Shown: positions 43,429 to 53,319 of the stretch, piece after piece
Position numbering within the stretch: position 1 is the first letter of the stretch
Layout: every line of letters begins with the position of its first letter
Source of the DNA: Lepidurus packardi
Taxonomy: Eukaryota; Arthropoda; Branchiopoda; Notostraca; Triopsidae
Reading direction: 5' to 3'
Assembly (NCBI GenBank): GCA_023053545.1
Contig: JAKZAN010000006.1
Span: 11,229,412-11,293,411 of the forward strand
DNA length: 64,000 bases
The notes under the pieces: generated by a model
Told to the model about the DNA's origin: nothing
What the model saw: only the letters and a program-made list of their open reading frames with translations
Database searches by the model: none
Program-made: the position numbers and the translations under genes

Positions 43429-46400
43429 TTAAACCTCACCTTCCACCTCCCCATCGAACCTGACTTTCCCCTTATTCCTTTGAGATCGTCGTAATCCCAC
43501 GGGCTCATCCGGGCGGGCACTATACGTTACACTCTCCGTAACGCGAGCCTCAGGCTCCGGAGGGTTTACGTTGTCAGCCTCGGTCGCTCGGTGGGTAAGC
43601 AAGTCAGCAGGTTCTATCGCCAACTCGCTAGCTTCACCCGATACCTCGAGTGTCCGATTGCGCACTTCGAGATCTCGCTCGTCTCCCAACTTGACGAACA
43701 AAGTTGGTTCGTCGAAGTCGTTAACTCTGTCTACAAAGGGTTTCAGGCGAGAAATGTGGACTATGTCGGATTTCCGTCTTTTGACCCCCTGAACCTCGTA
43801 ATCAACGGGAGACGTTCTACGGAGAATCTTATATGGGCCAAAGAAGCGATGGAGAAGTTTTTCCGACTTCCCCACTTTCCGAACCGGAGTATAAACCCAT
43901 ACAACGTCCCCTACATCATAGAAACGTTCCTCGCGAGATTCGTCATAACGTTCCTTTTGTTTTGCCTGAACTTTACCCAGGCGCTGTCTTACAACGCTAA
44001 AAGCTTTCGTTATACGACTGGCCATTTGACCCGCTCTGCTTATGTCAGCGGAGCCGTCCATCCCGTCTACCTCGGCAGAGGCCCCCATCGCCACATCGAG
44101 TGGGAGTTTTGGCTCCCTCCCGTAGAGGAGATAGAATGGGGAGTACCCGGTGGACTCCTGCCTCGCCGTATTGTACGCGAAGGTCACTGCGTCTAAACAA
44201 TCATCCCAATCGCGATGGTTGCTGCTTACGTACATCGAAAGCATGTCCGCTAGCGTGTGATTGAGACGCTCGGTTAAGCCGTTACATTGGGGATGGTAGG
44301 CCGTAGTCGTAGCGTGATTAGTTTGCATGACCCTAATCAGCTCCTCGGTAAACTCTGCTGTGAAGCAGGTACCTCTATCGCTTAACAAAGTCTCCGGTGC
44401 CCCATGTCTCAACACGAGTTGTTGCACGAAGAATTTGGCAACTTCCTCGGCCGAAGCTGATGGGACAGCCTTGGTCTCAGCCCACTTCGTTAGATAGTCG
44501 ACTGCTACAATAATGTGCTTGTTACCGCGCGGGGTCTCGGGGAACGCGCCAAGTAGATCAATCCCGACTTTCTCGAAAGGCCTGTCAACCTTGATCGGGA
44601 CCATTAGCCCTTTCTTTTTCGTCGCTTCTCCTTTCCGGGTTTGACAATCCGTACAGGAGGCGACGTAACGAGCTACTTCCGTGATCATTTTAGGCCAATA
44701 GTACCTTTTGCTGATCTTGTCCCAGGTTCTTTTGAGACCTAAATGACCAGCAGTGACGTCGTCATGACAGGCGTACAAAACCTCCCTTTTCAGAGAAGCA
44801 GGTACGCAGAGCCTTAGGCGACATTCGCCGTTTCTCACTAAAATCCGAAAAAGTTTTCCCTCCTTCATCGTGTATTGCACGACTTGGCGCCTCCGTACGG
44901 CCTGCGGATTAAGTGTTTCCAAGATGGCAATAAGCTTTGCCCATCTCGGATCTGAACGTTGTTCTTGTTCCACATCAGCTAAACGCTTATCAACTGCTTG
45001 GACACCAATCCCGAACACTACCGGGCCGTTGTCGTCGCCTTCTCCAGCTGGGGGGTCAACGGGGTTGCGTGACAGAGGGTCAGCATCATTATGAACCCTC
45101 CCACTCCGATGTACGATTTGAAACTCGTATTCCATCAGAGCGAGGGCCCACCTAGCTAACCGCCCTGTGGACTCCCGTTTGGTCATTAGCCAACACAATG
45201 CGTGATGGTCTGTGACAGCTTTGAAAGGTTTACCCCAAACATACGGCCTAAATTTCTTTACGGCCCATACGAGAGCTAAGCATTCTTTCTCGGTGGTGGA
45301 ATAATTCCGTTCACTTTTATTAAGGAGCCGGCTCGCATAAGCGATAACCCGCTCTTCGCCATCTTGGCGCTGTGCCAGAACCGCTCCTATGCCAAAATCA
45401 CATGCGTCAGGATGGATCTCAAATTCACCATCCAACTCTGGGTGAGCTAGAATAGGCGCCGAAACAAGAGCTTGCTTGAGGTCTTCAAAAGCAGACTGTT
45501 GCTCGACACCCCATGCAAATGGTGTATTTAATTTTGTAAGCCTGGAGAGAGGTTCGGCCCTAGCTGAAAAATCTTTCACGAATTTTCTGTAGTACGAGCA
45601 TAGGCTCGTGAAACTACGAACCGCCGTAAGATTTGCCGGCGTTGGAAAATCCGTGACGGCTGTTAATTTACCGTCATCCGGCCTAATACCCTCCCGGTCC
45701 ACTATGTGTCCAAGCACCTGAACAGTTTCGCAGCCAAAGCGACATTTGCTAGGTTTTAGCTTCAGCCCTGCTTTACCTAAGCATGCCAAAATGGCGTCAA
45801 CATCTACCACATGCTTCTCGAAAGTTTTGGAGAAAATTACCACATCGTCTAGATAGATTAGACAAATTTGCCACTTGAAACCTGCTAAGATAACGTCCAT
45901 CATCCTCTGAAAGGTGGCCGGTGCGTTACAAAGCCCAAATGGCATTTTCGTGAATTGGTATGGGCCATCCGGTGTTATGAATGCCGTTTTCTCCCTATCT
46001 TCCTCCTTTACTCCTACTTGCCAGTAACCTGACATGAGGTCTAAAGTGCTGAAGAATTTTGAACCTTGCATGGAGTCCAAGGCATCATCCGTCCTGGGCA
46101 AAGGATAAACGTCCTTGATCGTGACGGAATTTAGCCTCCGGTAGTCAACGCAAAAGCGCCAAGTACCGTCTTTCTTCTTTACCAAAACTACGGGGGAAGA
46201 CCATGGACTGCTTGATGGTTCTACCACCCCTGCCTCTATCATTTCTTCCACCTGCTGCCTAATCAGCTCTTTTTCCCTGTAGGCGCTCCGGTAGGGAACC
46301 TGCGAAACGGGATTTGCGTTACCCGTATCTATTCCGTGCTCTACCACGTTGGATGCACCTAAATCTTCTGAACCCCCGGCAAAGCACTGGCGATGCTTAC

Positions 46401-48519
46401 TTAGCACCTCTCTAAGCGCTTGCCTTTGATCATCGTCTAATCGATCAGAGATACAGCCATCCAGGGTCTCGTCAGTAACTACTCCTTCCTCTGCTTCCAC
46501 TACGTGGGGTACCTGGTCTTCGACACTGCCTAAAACTGTCCCCGCAGCCACCCATTGGGCCTCCGGACCAAAGTTTACTAGCATTACCGGACCGTACCCA
46601 CCCTGAAAGGTAGTTATGCTTCGACCTAAGCTGATCCCTTTTTCGATTAATAATCGCTTCTCGGGTTCTACCAGGAAATCCTGAGCTTCGTCTTCAGACG
46701 GCGGTGTTAGTTTACATTCGCCCCATTTGTCTGAACCCTGGTTCACAAGGTGGACATTAATGGGTATTCCCGATCGTGGGGGAATTTTGTGGGCCTGCAA
46801 GGAGGCTAACCTAAGCGGCCTACCTTGCTTCTTTTGACTTTTCCCTTTTGATGCCAGCAACAGGCAACTGAAAGGATTCTCTCTCTCGCTGGGATCGCTA
46901 GAGGTAGGATCAGCGATCTTACTAACGTCTATGTCACTGTCACTTCCGGCTTTTTCACTTGTCAGAGGAGGTCTACAGTTGGGACTTTCGCTATGGATTT
47001 CTGAAAGAATTTCGCAACAATCTGTGCCTCCGGGGTCCCATGCCTCGTCCTGACCTAGCTTTGCCTCGTGGCACTCTACATTCCCCACCGCAAGCTCGTG
47101 GGGATCCTCTCTCGCGGCAGAGCCAGTACTTTTGGTTTCGCCCTCGGTGGGGGTTAACGGGCGAACAGCGGAAAAATTCAAATTCGCGCCTTGGTTTACC
47201 GTTTTCGTGGGAGGGGCAACTAGCAGAGCTCCGTTGAGGGTCTCGTGGGGAGATCCCTGAAAAAGAAAAATGCACATGGAACGCAAGAAGGGTGGCACTA
47301 GAGAGAGGGGTGTAGAATGTCTTCCCCTCTCTTCTTGGTATTTAGCTACGAGAGACATAGATACGGGCAAGCTCTTTGTTACATCAGTATCTCGCCGTAT
47401 CTCCAGAGGGATTCCCCAACACCCTTTTTCAGTTCTTGCGCTCACACGCGCCTCACCAGGGGAGGTGATTTCCCGTTGTCCCTGGATCGCGCATACCACG
47501 GTGTTAAGCTCACTAGCTACATCCTGAATCTGCCTCACGAAGGTCAGGGCCTCCTCACAAACGGTATCGCGTGCACATTCCTCGTGGCGTATCTCGGGTT
47601 GCCCTGCGGGGGCTTCCCGTGGGGCACTCACGCCGTTAGCAAGGGCGTCAGTACATGGAGAGACTAGGGGCGCCACCTGTTGAGGAATTCTCGAACAGTC
47701 TGCAAGATCAGTTTGTGCTTGAAAATTTGAAACGGGTACTGTGGCAGGGCTTCCCCGCGGCAGGATCTCGGGATGCACAAGGCTTCTCTGAGTTTTCTTT
47801 GCCTTCCCTACCATCTGATCCTTCATTCTCCTATCTTGCTTTTCTGTTCGTTCCTCGTGGACTTCTACTATCCCAGTTATTTTATTTTCCTCGTTGGAAA
47901 GGATAATTGGCAGCTCCACTCGTCCCCGTACACTCGGCTTTCGATCGGCTCTAGTTTCCCTGGTTCCATCTAGCTCGGTGGCATTGAGCATTCCCACTAC
48001 CGTTTTGTCCTTGTTTTTAACCCTCCTTAGGCAACAGGTCGCCTGTGCAATTACGTTGCTAGCGCTATCTCCGATGTGCTCTTCCTCACTTTCCCGATGA
48101 CCTGCGAGGGTAAACCCATCATCCCTATATCGGAGGGTCACATCACCTAATTGCCTAAGCAAATCGTTGCCTATGATCAGTTCTGCCAAGCCGTTGTTAA
48201 AGACAACGGCTTTCGTGTATACCTCCTTCCCTGCGAGTCGAACCCCGATATTCACACCACCTCGAATCTGAGCACGCTCGCCGTTTGCTACAACTATCTC
48301 GGGTCCCTCCCAGGCTACCAGCTGCGCCGGGGTACTTAAGGCCCAATCTTCAGAAACTACGCTCACGGCCGCACCAGTGTCGATGATGGCTATCGTTTCG
48401 ACTCCATTACACACTACCTTTTCTCTGACGAGGTTGGGACAAAACACACATAAGAGGGGGATCTCAATGACCTGGGCGACTCCGCCCCCCGGAGCCGCCC
48501 TTTTTAGTTTTCCGAACAC
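43429..48519 (-). CDS. pol: Gypsy D pol polyprotein (1696 residues)
   Basis: One open frame. Aspartic protease near residue 47 (IIDTGAAVSVVSEDW). A long variable linker of about 600 residues, absent from most Gypsy elements, precedes the reverse transcriptase (WSSPVVLVKKKDG, YLDDVVIFSKTF near 886). RNase H: HPDACDFGIGAVLAQ and TEKECLALVWAVKKF. Integrase: HHCC (HDDVTAGHLG...CTDCQ near 1250), Asp in GIDLLGAFP, Asp in LLSDRGTCF, Glu in NGLTERLNHTL. The end has a GPYKILRR segment and an acidic tail. It overlaps the end of gag by 16 bases in the -1 frame. All catalytic residues are present, so this pol is a candidate active enzyme and could act for defective relatives E and F. Confidence 0.92.
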   Translation of the reverse strand: MFGKLKRAAPGGGVAQVIEIPLLCVFCPNLVREKVVCNGVETIAIIDTGAAVSVVSEDWALSTPAQLVAWEGPEIVVANGERAQIRGGVNIGVRLAGKEVYTKAVVFNNGLAELIIGNDLLRQLGDVTLRYRDDGFTLAGHRESEEEHIGDSASNVIAQATCCLRRVKNKDKTVVGMLNATELDGTRETRADRKPSVRGRVELPIILSNEENKITGIVEVHEERTEKQDRRMKDQMVGKAKKTQRSLVHPEILPRGSPATVPVSNFQAQTDLADCSRIPQQVAPLVSPCTDALANGVSAPREAPAGQPEIRHEECARDTVCEEALTFVRQIQDVASELNTVVCAIQGQREITSPGEARVSARTEKGCWGIPLEIRRDTDVTKSLPVSMSLVAKYQEERGRHSTPLSLVPPFLRSMCIFLFQGSPHETLNGALLVAPPTKTVNQGANLNFSAVRPLTPTEGETKSTGSAAREDPHELAVGNVECHEAKLGQDEAWDPGGTDCCEILSEIHSESPNCRPPLTSEKAGSDSDIDVSKIADPTSSDPSERENPFSCLLLASKGKSQKKQGRPLRLASLQAHKIPPRSGIPINVHLVNQGSDKWGECKLTPPSEDEAQDFLVEPEKRLLIEKGISLGRSITTFQGGYGPVMLVNFGPEAQWVAAGTVLGSVEDQVPHVVEAEEGVVTDETLDGCISDRLDDDQRQALREVLSKHRQCFAGGSEDLGASNVVEHGIDTGNANPVSQVPYRSAYREKELIRQQVEEMIEAGVVEPSSSPWSSPVVLVKKKDGTWRFCVDYRRLNSVTIKDVYPLPRTDDALDSMQGSKFFSTLDLMSGYWQVGVKEEDREKTAFITPDGPYQFTKMPFGLCNAPATFQRMMDVILAGFKWQICLIYLDDVVIFSKTFEKHVVDVDAILACLGKAGLKLKPSKCRFGCETVQVLGHIVDREGIRPDDGKLTAVTDFPTPANLTAVRSFTSLCSYYRKFVKDFSARAEPLSRLTKLNTPFAWGVEQQSAFEDLKQALVSAPILAHPELDGEFEIHPDACDFGIGAVLAQRQDGEERVIAYASRLLNKSERNYSTTEKECLALVWAVKKFRPYVWGKPFKAVTDHHALCWLMTKRESTGRLARWALALMEYEFQIVHRSGRVHNDADPLSRNPVDPPAGEGDDNGPVVFGIGVQAVDKRLADVEQEQRSDPRWAKLIAILETLNPQAVRRRQVVQYTMKEGKLFRILVRNGECRLRLCVPASLKREVLYACHDDVTAGHLGLKRTWDKISKRYYWPKMITEVARYVASCTDCQTRKGEATKKKGLMVPIKVDRPFEKVGIDLLGAFPETPRGNKHIIVAVDYLTKWAETKAVPSASAEEVAKFFVQQLVLRHGAPETLLSDRGTCFTAEFTEELIRVMQTNHATTTAYHPQCNGLTERLNHTLADMLSMYVSSNHRDWDDCLDAVTFAYNTARQESTGYSPFYLLYGREPKLPLDVAMGASAEVDGMDGSADISRAGQMASRITKAFSVVRQRLGKVQAKQKERYDESREERFYDVGDVVWVYTPVRKVGKSEKLLHRFFGPYKILRRTSPVDYEVQGVKRRKSDIVHISRLKPFVDRVNDFDEPTLFVKLGDERDLEVRNRTLEVSGEASELAIEPADLLTHRATEADNVNPPEPEARVTESVTYSARPDEPVGLRRSQRNKGKVRFDGEVEGEV

Positions 48520-49945
48520 GAATCTTCTCTATCGCTATCCGAGCGCCGTCCTGATGGTCTATCCACTCTCGACTTGCCACCCTTATCCCTGTTCTGAGAT
48601 TCTTTAGCCCCCTTTTCCTTCCCGCTTCCCTTGTGGTTTGGCCCACGTTCCGTGGACTCGGGATTGGCACAGTAACGTGCAATGTGCCCTGATTCCCTAC
48701 AGCGGTAACAAATAGGCTTCCCATCATGCGTGCGGGGATGGGGGGGATAGGGACGAGTTGGGGAATAAGGACGGCCAACCTTACCTGGCGGTTTCGCGAA
48801 ACTTTCGCGGAACTGCTGGAATTCACCGGCGAGTTTGCAGAGAGCCTCCGCAATGGCACTGGATTCCGATCCTGAGCTGGGTTTAGGATTTTCACGACCC
48901 GTTGGGGCAAAAGGGGTAAACGACCCTTGCCCTCGCACACCAACACCAGCCACCGCGGCACGTTTTTCGGCTTCTTCGCTACGGATCACGTTGGTCCACC
49001 AGGATTGAGAAACTCGGCTCCTTTCCTGGCTGAACTCAAGTAAGTTAGCCTCTTCAAGGAACTTGTCACACGTTTGCACGTTTAAGCGTGACAACGGCTC
49101 CACTAAACCAGGCCGTAGGCCTCGGAAGAGATGATTGAGTTTGTCATATTCGGACATGCCGGGATTAATCTCCCGGCACAGGTTGACTACGTCCATGTAA
49201 TACTCGTTGACACTCTCTTCCGAACGCTGCACCCGCATTTGCAACTTGGCGTTGCTGCGGAAAACTCGACCTTGGGGGACGAAAAACTTTCGGAATTCCT
49301 CTTTAAGTTCATTCCAGGAGGTAGGGGGTGGGCCATCAAGGGGGTACCGGTTGGCGTACCATGTATCGGCCATACCGTCCAGGCTCGTAGCCAAACACTC
49401 CAGTTTATCTTTCTCATTCCATCCATTAAAAATCGCCACCTCTCATATTTTTGGAGGAACCGCATAGCGTCCTCATCGTGAGCCCCAGAAAATCGTGGGG
49501 CACTCATCGCCTTACGCAACCTACCGGGCGCACCGGGGTTTGCCATGGTTGATGCAGGGCTGTTTGGCTCGGCGAGGAGGTCTACGAGTCTCACAACGGA
49601 TCCTCGCGGTGAAGGGGTGGTACGGCCGGCTTCAATAGTCGACCTTTCAATCGCCTCCAACTCTTCCCGTACCGCGGAGAACTGGTACCTCCTGCGAGGG
49701 GTTTCCGGGCTGGATTCCGGCTCGCTAGGAACGGCGTAGCAGGTGAGGTCTGGATCCGGATTCTGGGGGCGGTCGGCTTCGTCGTCTTCGGACGGGTCAG
49801 CTGAGCTCCACGGAAACTCTTGCGCTTCCAGAGTAGGTTTCCGTGGGCTCGAGGCAGCAATGGCTCGTTCGGCGCTTTTAGAGTGGAGCCACGAGGGAGT
49901 GACTGCTTCCTTCCGCTTTTCTCCGGGCTGACGGCGTACCGACAC
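48504..49945 (-). pseudogene. gag: Gypsy D gag, broken by a frameshift
   Basis: The upstream frame (49945-49187) has a charged, Ser/Pro-rich N terminus, then APRFSGAHDEDAMRFLQKYE, the start of a Ty3-type capsid. Near 49440 the frame changes and the capsid continues in a second frame (49439-48504): DKLECLATSLDGMADTWY, WNELKEEFRKFFVP, and one CCHC knuckle CYRCRESGHIARYC, ending in an acidic-basic tail. One base lesion separates the halves. Gag forms the particle, so this copy probably depends on another copy's Gag, unless the lesion is a sequencing error. An alternative upstream frame at 50070-49591 overlaps and is likely a shadow. Confidence 0.82.
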
Positions 49946-50142
49946 GGAACGGGCGAACGATGACTACCTTGGGGGCAACGTTGGGGCACCTGGGATTCGT
50001 GTACCCTGGCGATTCGGGCAAGGAACGCCTTTACCGATTCCCTCGGTCTTCGGGATCGCCCCAGTGTCACTCATGAAACCCCCAAGTCCTAGTTAGGTTC
50101 TAACACAAAACACGTAGCCTAACTTTACCAATCAAACCACCT

Positions 50143-50160
50143 TTCCCGGTCGATGCACCA
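50143..50160 (-). promoter_or_regulatory. Gypsy D primer binding site, tRNA-Gly-like
   Basis: The plus strand reads TTCCCGGTCGATGCACCA, which matches the 3' end of animal tRNA-Gly(GCC) plus CCA with one difference. It lies two bases from the 5' LTR. Confidence 0.7.
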
Positions 50161-50162
50161 AT

Positions 50163-50566
50163 TGTCACGTCTAAATCTGACAGGGCATCAAATCCGTCAG
50201 GAATTAGAGTGTTCGGGAAAGGTGGATTTACAGAACTGTATTTGGGAAAGTTACAGTGGTAAAGTTAAGAGGACGAAACACTACATGACAAACAGAGGAC
50301 TACTGCCTAACACCCTACTAGGAGAGTCTACCCTCTTACGCTCCCACTAACAGACTACCCTCCAGTACTGCCACTCTCTAACCAACTGACTTGGTTAAGT
50401 GGAAACATCATCCTCACTCTCAGGGATCCATCCTGCCTGGTGTATCCGTACAGGACGCGTAATCCGGTACACAGGCGGATGGATCCTCTGATGTTACGCT
50501 GATCTTAACTAAATAAGCAAAGCGAAGCGTGAGAAAAAGCAAGCAATGCGAAATACAGCCGTGACA
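50163..50566 (-). repeat. Gypsy D 5' LTR
   Basis: 404 bp; differs from the 3' LTR at one visible site (GGGAAAGTTAC versus GGGAAAATTAC). Confidence 0.93.
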
Positions 50567-50570
50567 ATAT

Positions 50571-50905
50571 GAAGAACGTTCCGGTACACGTGTACAAGTA
50601 CACACGAAGAGAGAAACAGGGAAGGAATTGTACAAAACCCAACAACTATCCCTCGTCTCCAAAACAGCCTTTTTCCTTCATTTGTGGATATGTACGAGAT
50701 CTCCAACCTGGATCTTGGACGAATTACGCGTTGAAAAATATCCATGACGTTGACGCATTGCGGTTAAATACTCTTGTTTCCATCTTTTCCAAGAATGCCG
50801 GAGAAGTTCACGAATTTGTAGGGCAGCTTGTGGAAGTTTCGTGTCATCGCCGAACGTGTGTACAGAATTTTCAATACCATGGACTTTAGGCGAAGTTTCA
50901 CACAA
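50571..50905 (-). pseudogene. BEL/Pao pol C-terminal remnant (DUF5641-like)
   Basis: A minus-strand frame contains LRHSWKRWKQEYLTAMRQRH and KIQVGDLVHI, the pattern of the domain after the BEL/Pao integrase. A second frame continues with RLFWRRGIVVGF after a one-base shift. Together with the LTR-like 39531-39725 it is the 3' end of an old BEL/Pao element split by Gypsy D. Confidence 0.62.
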
Positions 50906-51525
50906 ATTATATATTAAAGGGTATGGTCAATTTTCCCTCTTTAAAAAAGATGTATAGTGAAAGAGTTACTGACCTGGAAGGAGGTTTTTGTCACTATTTT
51001 ACCACGACAAAGATTTGAAAAGTAGGAGCACAGGAAAAACACGACTGCACTCTCCGTCGCCGTTTTTTTTTACCCCGAACTGTATTGCTCTCTCAGTGCA
51101 CGTCATGTGTCTGTTGTGTCTTCCTCTGCTTTCCTGGCTTTGAGCAACTTGGCGGCTTCTTTGATAGGCAAAAGGGTCTCCAGGACGTCTACTGCCGGTT
51201 CTGGTCCCTGGTCCTGATGCGACAGGTTGAGCCCAACCTGCACGCCAGTGGCACAGGTCTTTCCGGAGCAGCAAAGTAGTCAGCGATGACGTGTTTGCGA
51301 AGTAAAAGAGCTGCACAATACAAGACTGAGACAATTAATACGGTTTGGGGAAGAATGCGGTTAAGCTGGGATTTCTATCTTTTTACTTCTCTGAATGCGC
51401 GACTACGGGCGGATCAGACGCCGAATGGCTAATAGCGGGTAAATCGGCACAGTTATTCGTCTTGATGATGCCCAGAACATTTCGCACATGTATGTGGGTT
51501 CTTTACATTGAAAGGCAGTGTATAT
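50906..51525. other. No gene recognised
   Basis: Sequence between the BEL/Pao remnant and the element F LTR. Short frames on both strands show no known domain. Confidence 0.35.
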
Positions 51526-51938
51526 TGTCACGGTCTAATTTTGCCAGGGCATCAATCTGGCAAGGGATTAGAGTAATGTTCGGGAAAGGTGGATTTATAG
51601 AACTGTATTTGGGAAAATTACAGTGGTAAAGTTAGGAGGACAAACACTACATGAAAAGCAGAGGACTAGCACATAAAACACGACTACTCTTCAGCACCTC
51701 AACGCTCGACCCTCTGTCTCCGTCTCTAATCAAGAACAATTTGCAAGGAAGCTTACTCCCCACCATTCGCCAAGCTGGGCATGCAATCCCACGCAGCTCC
51801 GGTGCTCCATCCGACACCATGTGCGTCAGCAGGATTGCAATTCAGCACATGGGGTCAGGGATCAACTTAGATTAGCAAAGATCAGCAAAGATTAGTAAAG
51901 CGTGAGAAAAGCAAGCAATGCGAAATGTAGCCGTGACA
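51526..51938 (-). repeat. LTR of D-family element F
   Basis: 413 bp, TGTCACGG...CCGTGACA, related to the LTRs of D and E and followed by the same purine tract (51939 onward). It is diverged from D in its middle part (ends CATGGGGTCAGGGATC...). Confidence 0.85.
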
Positions 51939-52093
51939 TTACCCCCGGCCCGCTTTCGAACGTCCCGGTCGAAACAAGAGGACCGCGCGTCTTCAGCACC
52001 ATCTAGGGCAATGCCAGGCTGAAATTAAAGGCAAGCTTGCAAGCACATGGTTAACATCCGGGCGCGCACACCTAATAATGAGTTAACCACCGT

Positions 52094-52855
52094 CTAAACA
52101 CCAGGGGGTTCTTCGGGGTAATTGGTACCGGGGAAAGAGAAGCACAACACTCCAGCTAGACTAGCTGTCTGACCCATTAGGCTTCTATTTCCGCCACGGT
52201 CACTTGGGATGGGGCTCCAGAGGCGCGCATCCTTACTTCGAGCGCTCGAACGCGCCGTACGAGCGTATCCATGTTGTAGTGGGGTTTCTCGAAGTTGGCT
52301 GGCCCATGGAGCCGTAAAGTTGCCTCTAATTGTTCTATGCATCTCTCGAGGGCTTGATTACGGTCACTGGTGATTCGCCATAGGAACTAGCTCAGGAGGG
52401 CGCCGATTACCAACACTATGGCTGTGAACGATCCTCGAAGATGTTTTTGCGCTGATCGGCGGCCTTCTGGAGCGCGTCCCAAGTCGTTCTCCAACTGGCG
52501 GCTACGTCACCACTCTCCTTCTCCAACGCTTTGATGTGATCGGCTATCTTCGGATCCGTCCAGGTAAGGTTGGCCGTGGGCAAATGTTGTCGGGTCAGGT
52601 TAATAGAAAAAGCGGGAAAGGACCAAGCAGGCATGCGTGAAGTGGTGGTTGATCGACCAAAAGAGTCCAAGGAGGCGGCTAAAATCCACTCTCGGCTGAT
52701 GGCCACACATGCAACAGGGACCTCAATAATCCCTATCCCCTGAATTTTGATGGTATTGGTCTTACCCTCCCTGTCCCCTTTTAGATTTGGGTGGCAAGCA
52801 TTCGTCACTACAATGGTCTTTCCGGTTGAGTACAACCATTTGCGGGGCCCTACCT
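52094..52855 (-). pseudogene. Element F env C-terminal remnant
   Basis: Minus-strand homology to D and E env from the VGPRKWLYSTGK segment (about 52855) to the C terminus. A deletion next to 52430 removes the membrane-proximal segment and part of the transmembrane region, and the frame is broken afterwards. The N-terminal two thirds, including the furin site, are absent. The protein could not act as a fusogen. Confidence 0.8.
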
Positions 52856-52933
52856 TCCATTTGTTTACTTAAGCTTGCCGAAACCAGAACGCCGTTGCTT
52901 CTCGTTAAACCCTCCTCCTTTCCTACACCTCGT
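52856..52933. other. Short unassigned filler at a rearrangement joint
   Basis: About 78 bp between the F env remnant and the inverted pol piece that matches neither. It may be filler DNA from the rearrangement. Confidence 0.4.
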
Positions 52934-53181
52934 CGCTTAGAGAGGTGCTAAGTAAGCATCGCCAGTGCTTTGCCGGGGGTTCAGAAGATTTAGGTGCATC
53001 CAACGTGGTAGAGCACGGAATAGATACGGGTAACGCAAATCCCGTTTCGCAGGTTCCCTACCGGAGCGCCTACAGGGAAAAAGAGCTGATTAGGCAGCAG
53101 GTGGAAGAAATGATAGAGGCAGGGGTGGTAGAACCATCAAGCGGTCCATGGTCTTCCCCCGTAGTTTTGGTAAAGAAGAAA
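52934..53181 (+). pseudogene. Inverted fragment of D-family pol
   Basis: Plus-strand, opposite to its neighbours. It encodes the start of the reverse transcriptase region (KHRQCFAGGSEDLG to WSSPVVLVKKK) with few differences from D. It stops where the 3' untranslated sequence of the first nucleoprotein-like gene begins (53182). Confidence 0.88.
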
Positions 53182-53214
53182 GAATTTTATTGGTTGTTGT
53201 AAGGGTGGATTAGC

Positions 53215-53229
53215 ACCTGTTGAACAGGT
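53215..53229 (-). promoter_or_regulatory. Conserved small hairpin downstream of N1
   Basis: ACCTG-TTGAA-CAGGT. The stem is identical and the loop different at the matching place after N2 (58147-58161), within about 75 bases of shared untranslated sequence. Confidence 0.4.
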
Positions 53230-53319
53230 TCCCGTAAGTTCTTTTACCCCCATTACAATAACAATTTCACCGTGACTTTACTCATTATTACCTTTTGTCA
53301 ACCACATTTTTATCCTTAC

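Larger units (their letters stand above)
39746..50566 (-). mobile_element. Gypsy element D, env-bearing LTR retrotransposon (errantivirus-like)
   Basis: 10.8 kb, minus strand. The 404-bp LTRs (39746-40149 and 50163-50566) differ at one visible site and are flanked by the duplication ATAT (39742-39745 and 50567-50570). Order: LTR, tRNA-Gly-like primer site, gag, pol in -1 frame, coiled-coil ORF, env, polypurine tract, LTR. Env resembles the baculovirus F protein family found in insect errantiviruses. Gag has one frameshift near 49440; pol, the extra ORF and env are open. High LTR identity implies recent insertion into an older BEL/Pao remnant. Confidence 0.93.

Noticed and set aside
43591-44196. 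Long plus-strand ORF opposite Gypsy D pol (also 40259-40648, 47317-47667, 53342-54001, 55865-56437)
   Set aside because: Antisense shadows of well-supported pol, env and nucleoprotein-like genes.
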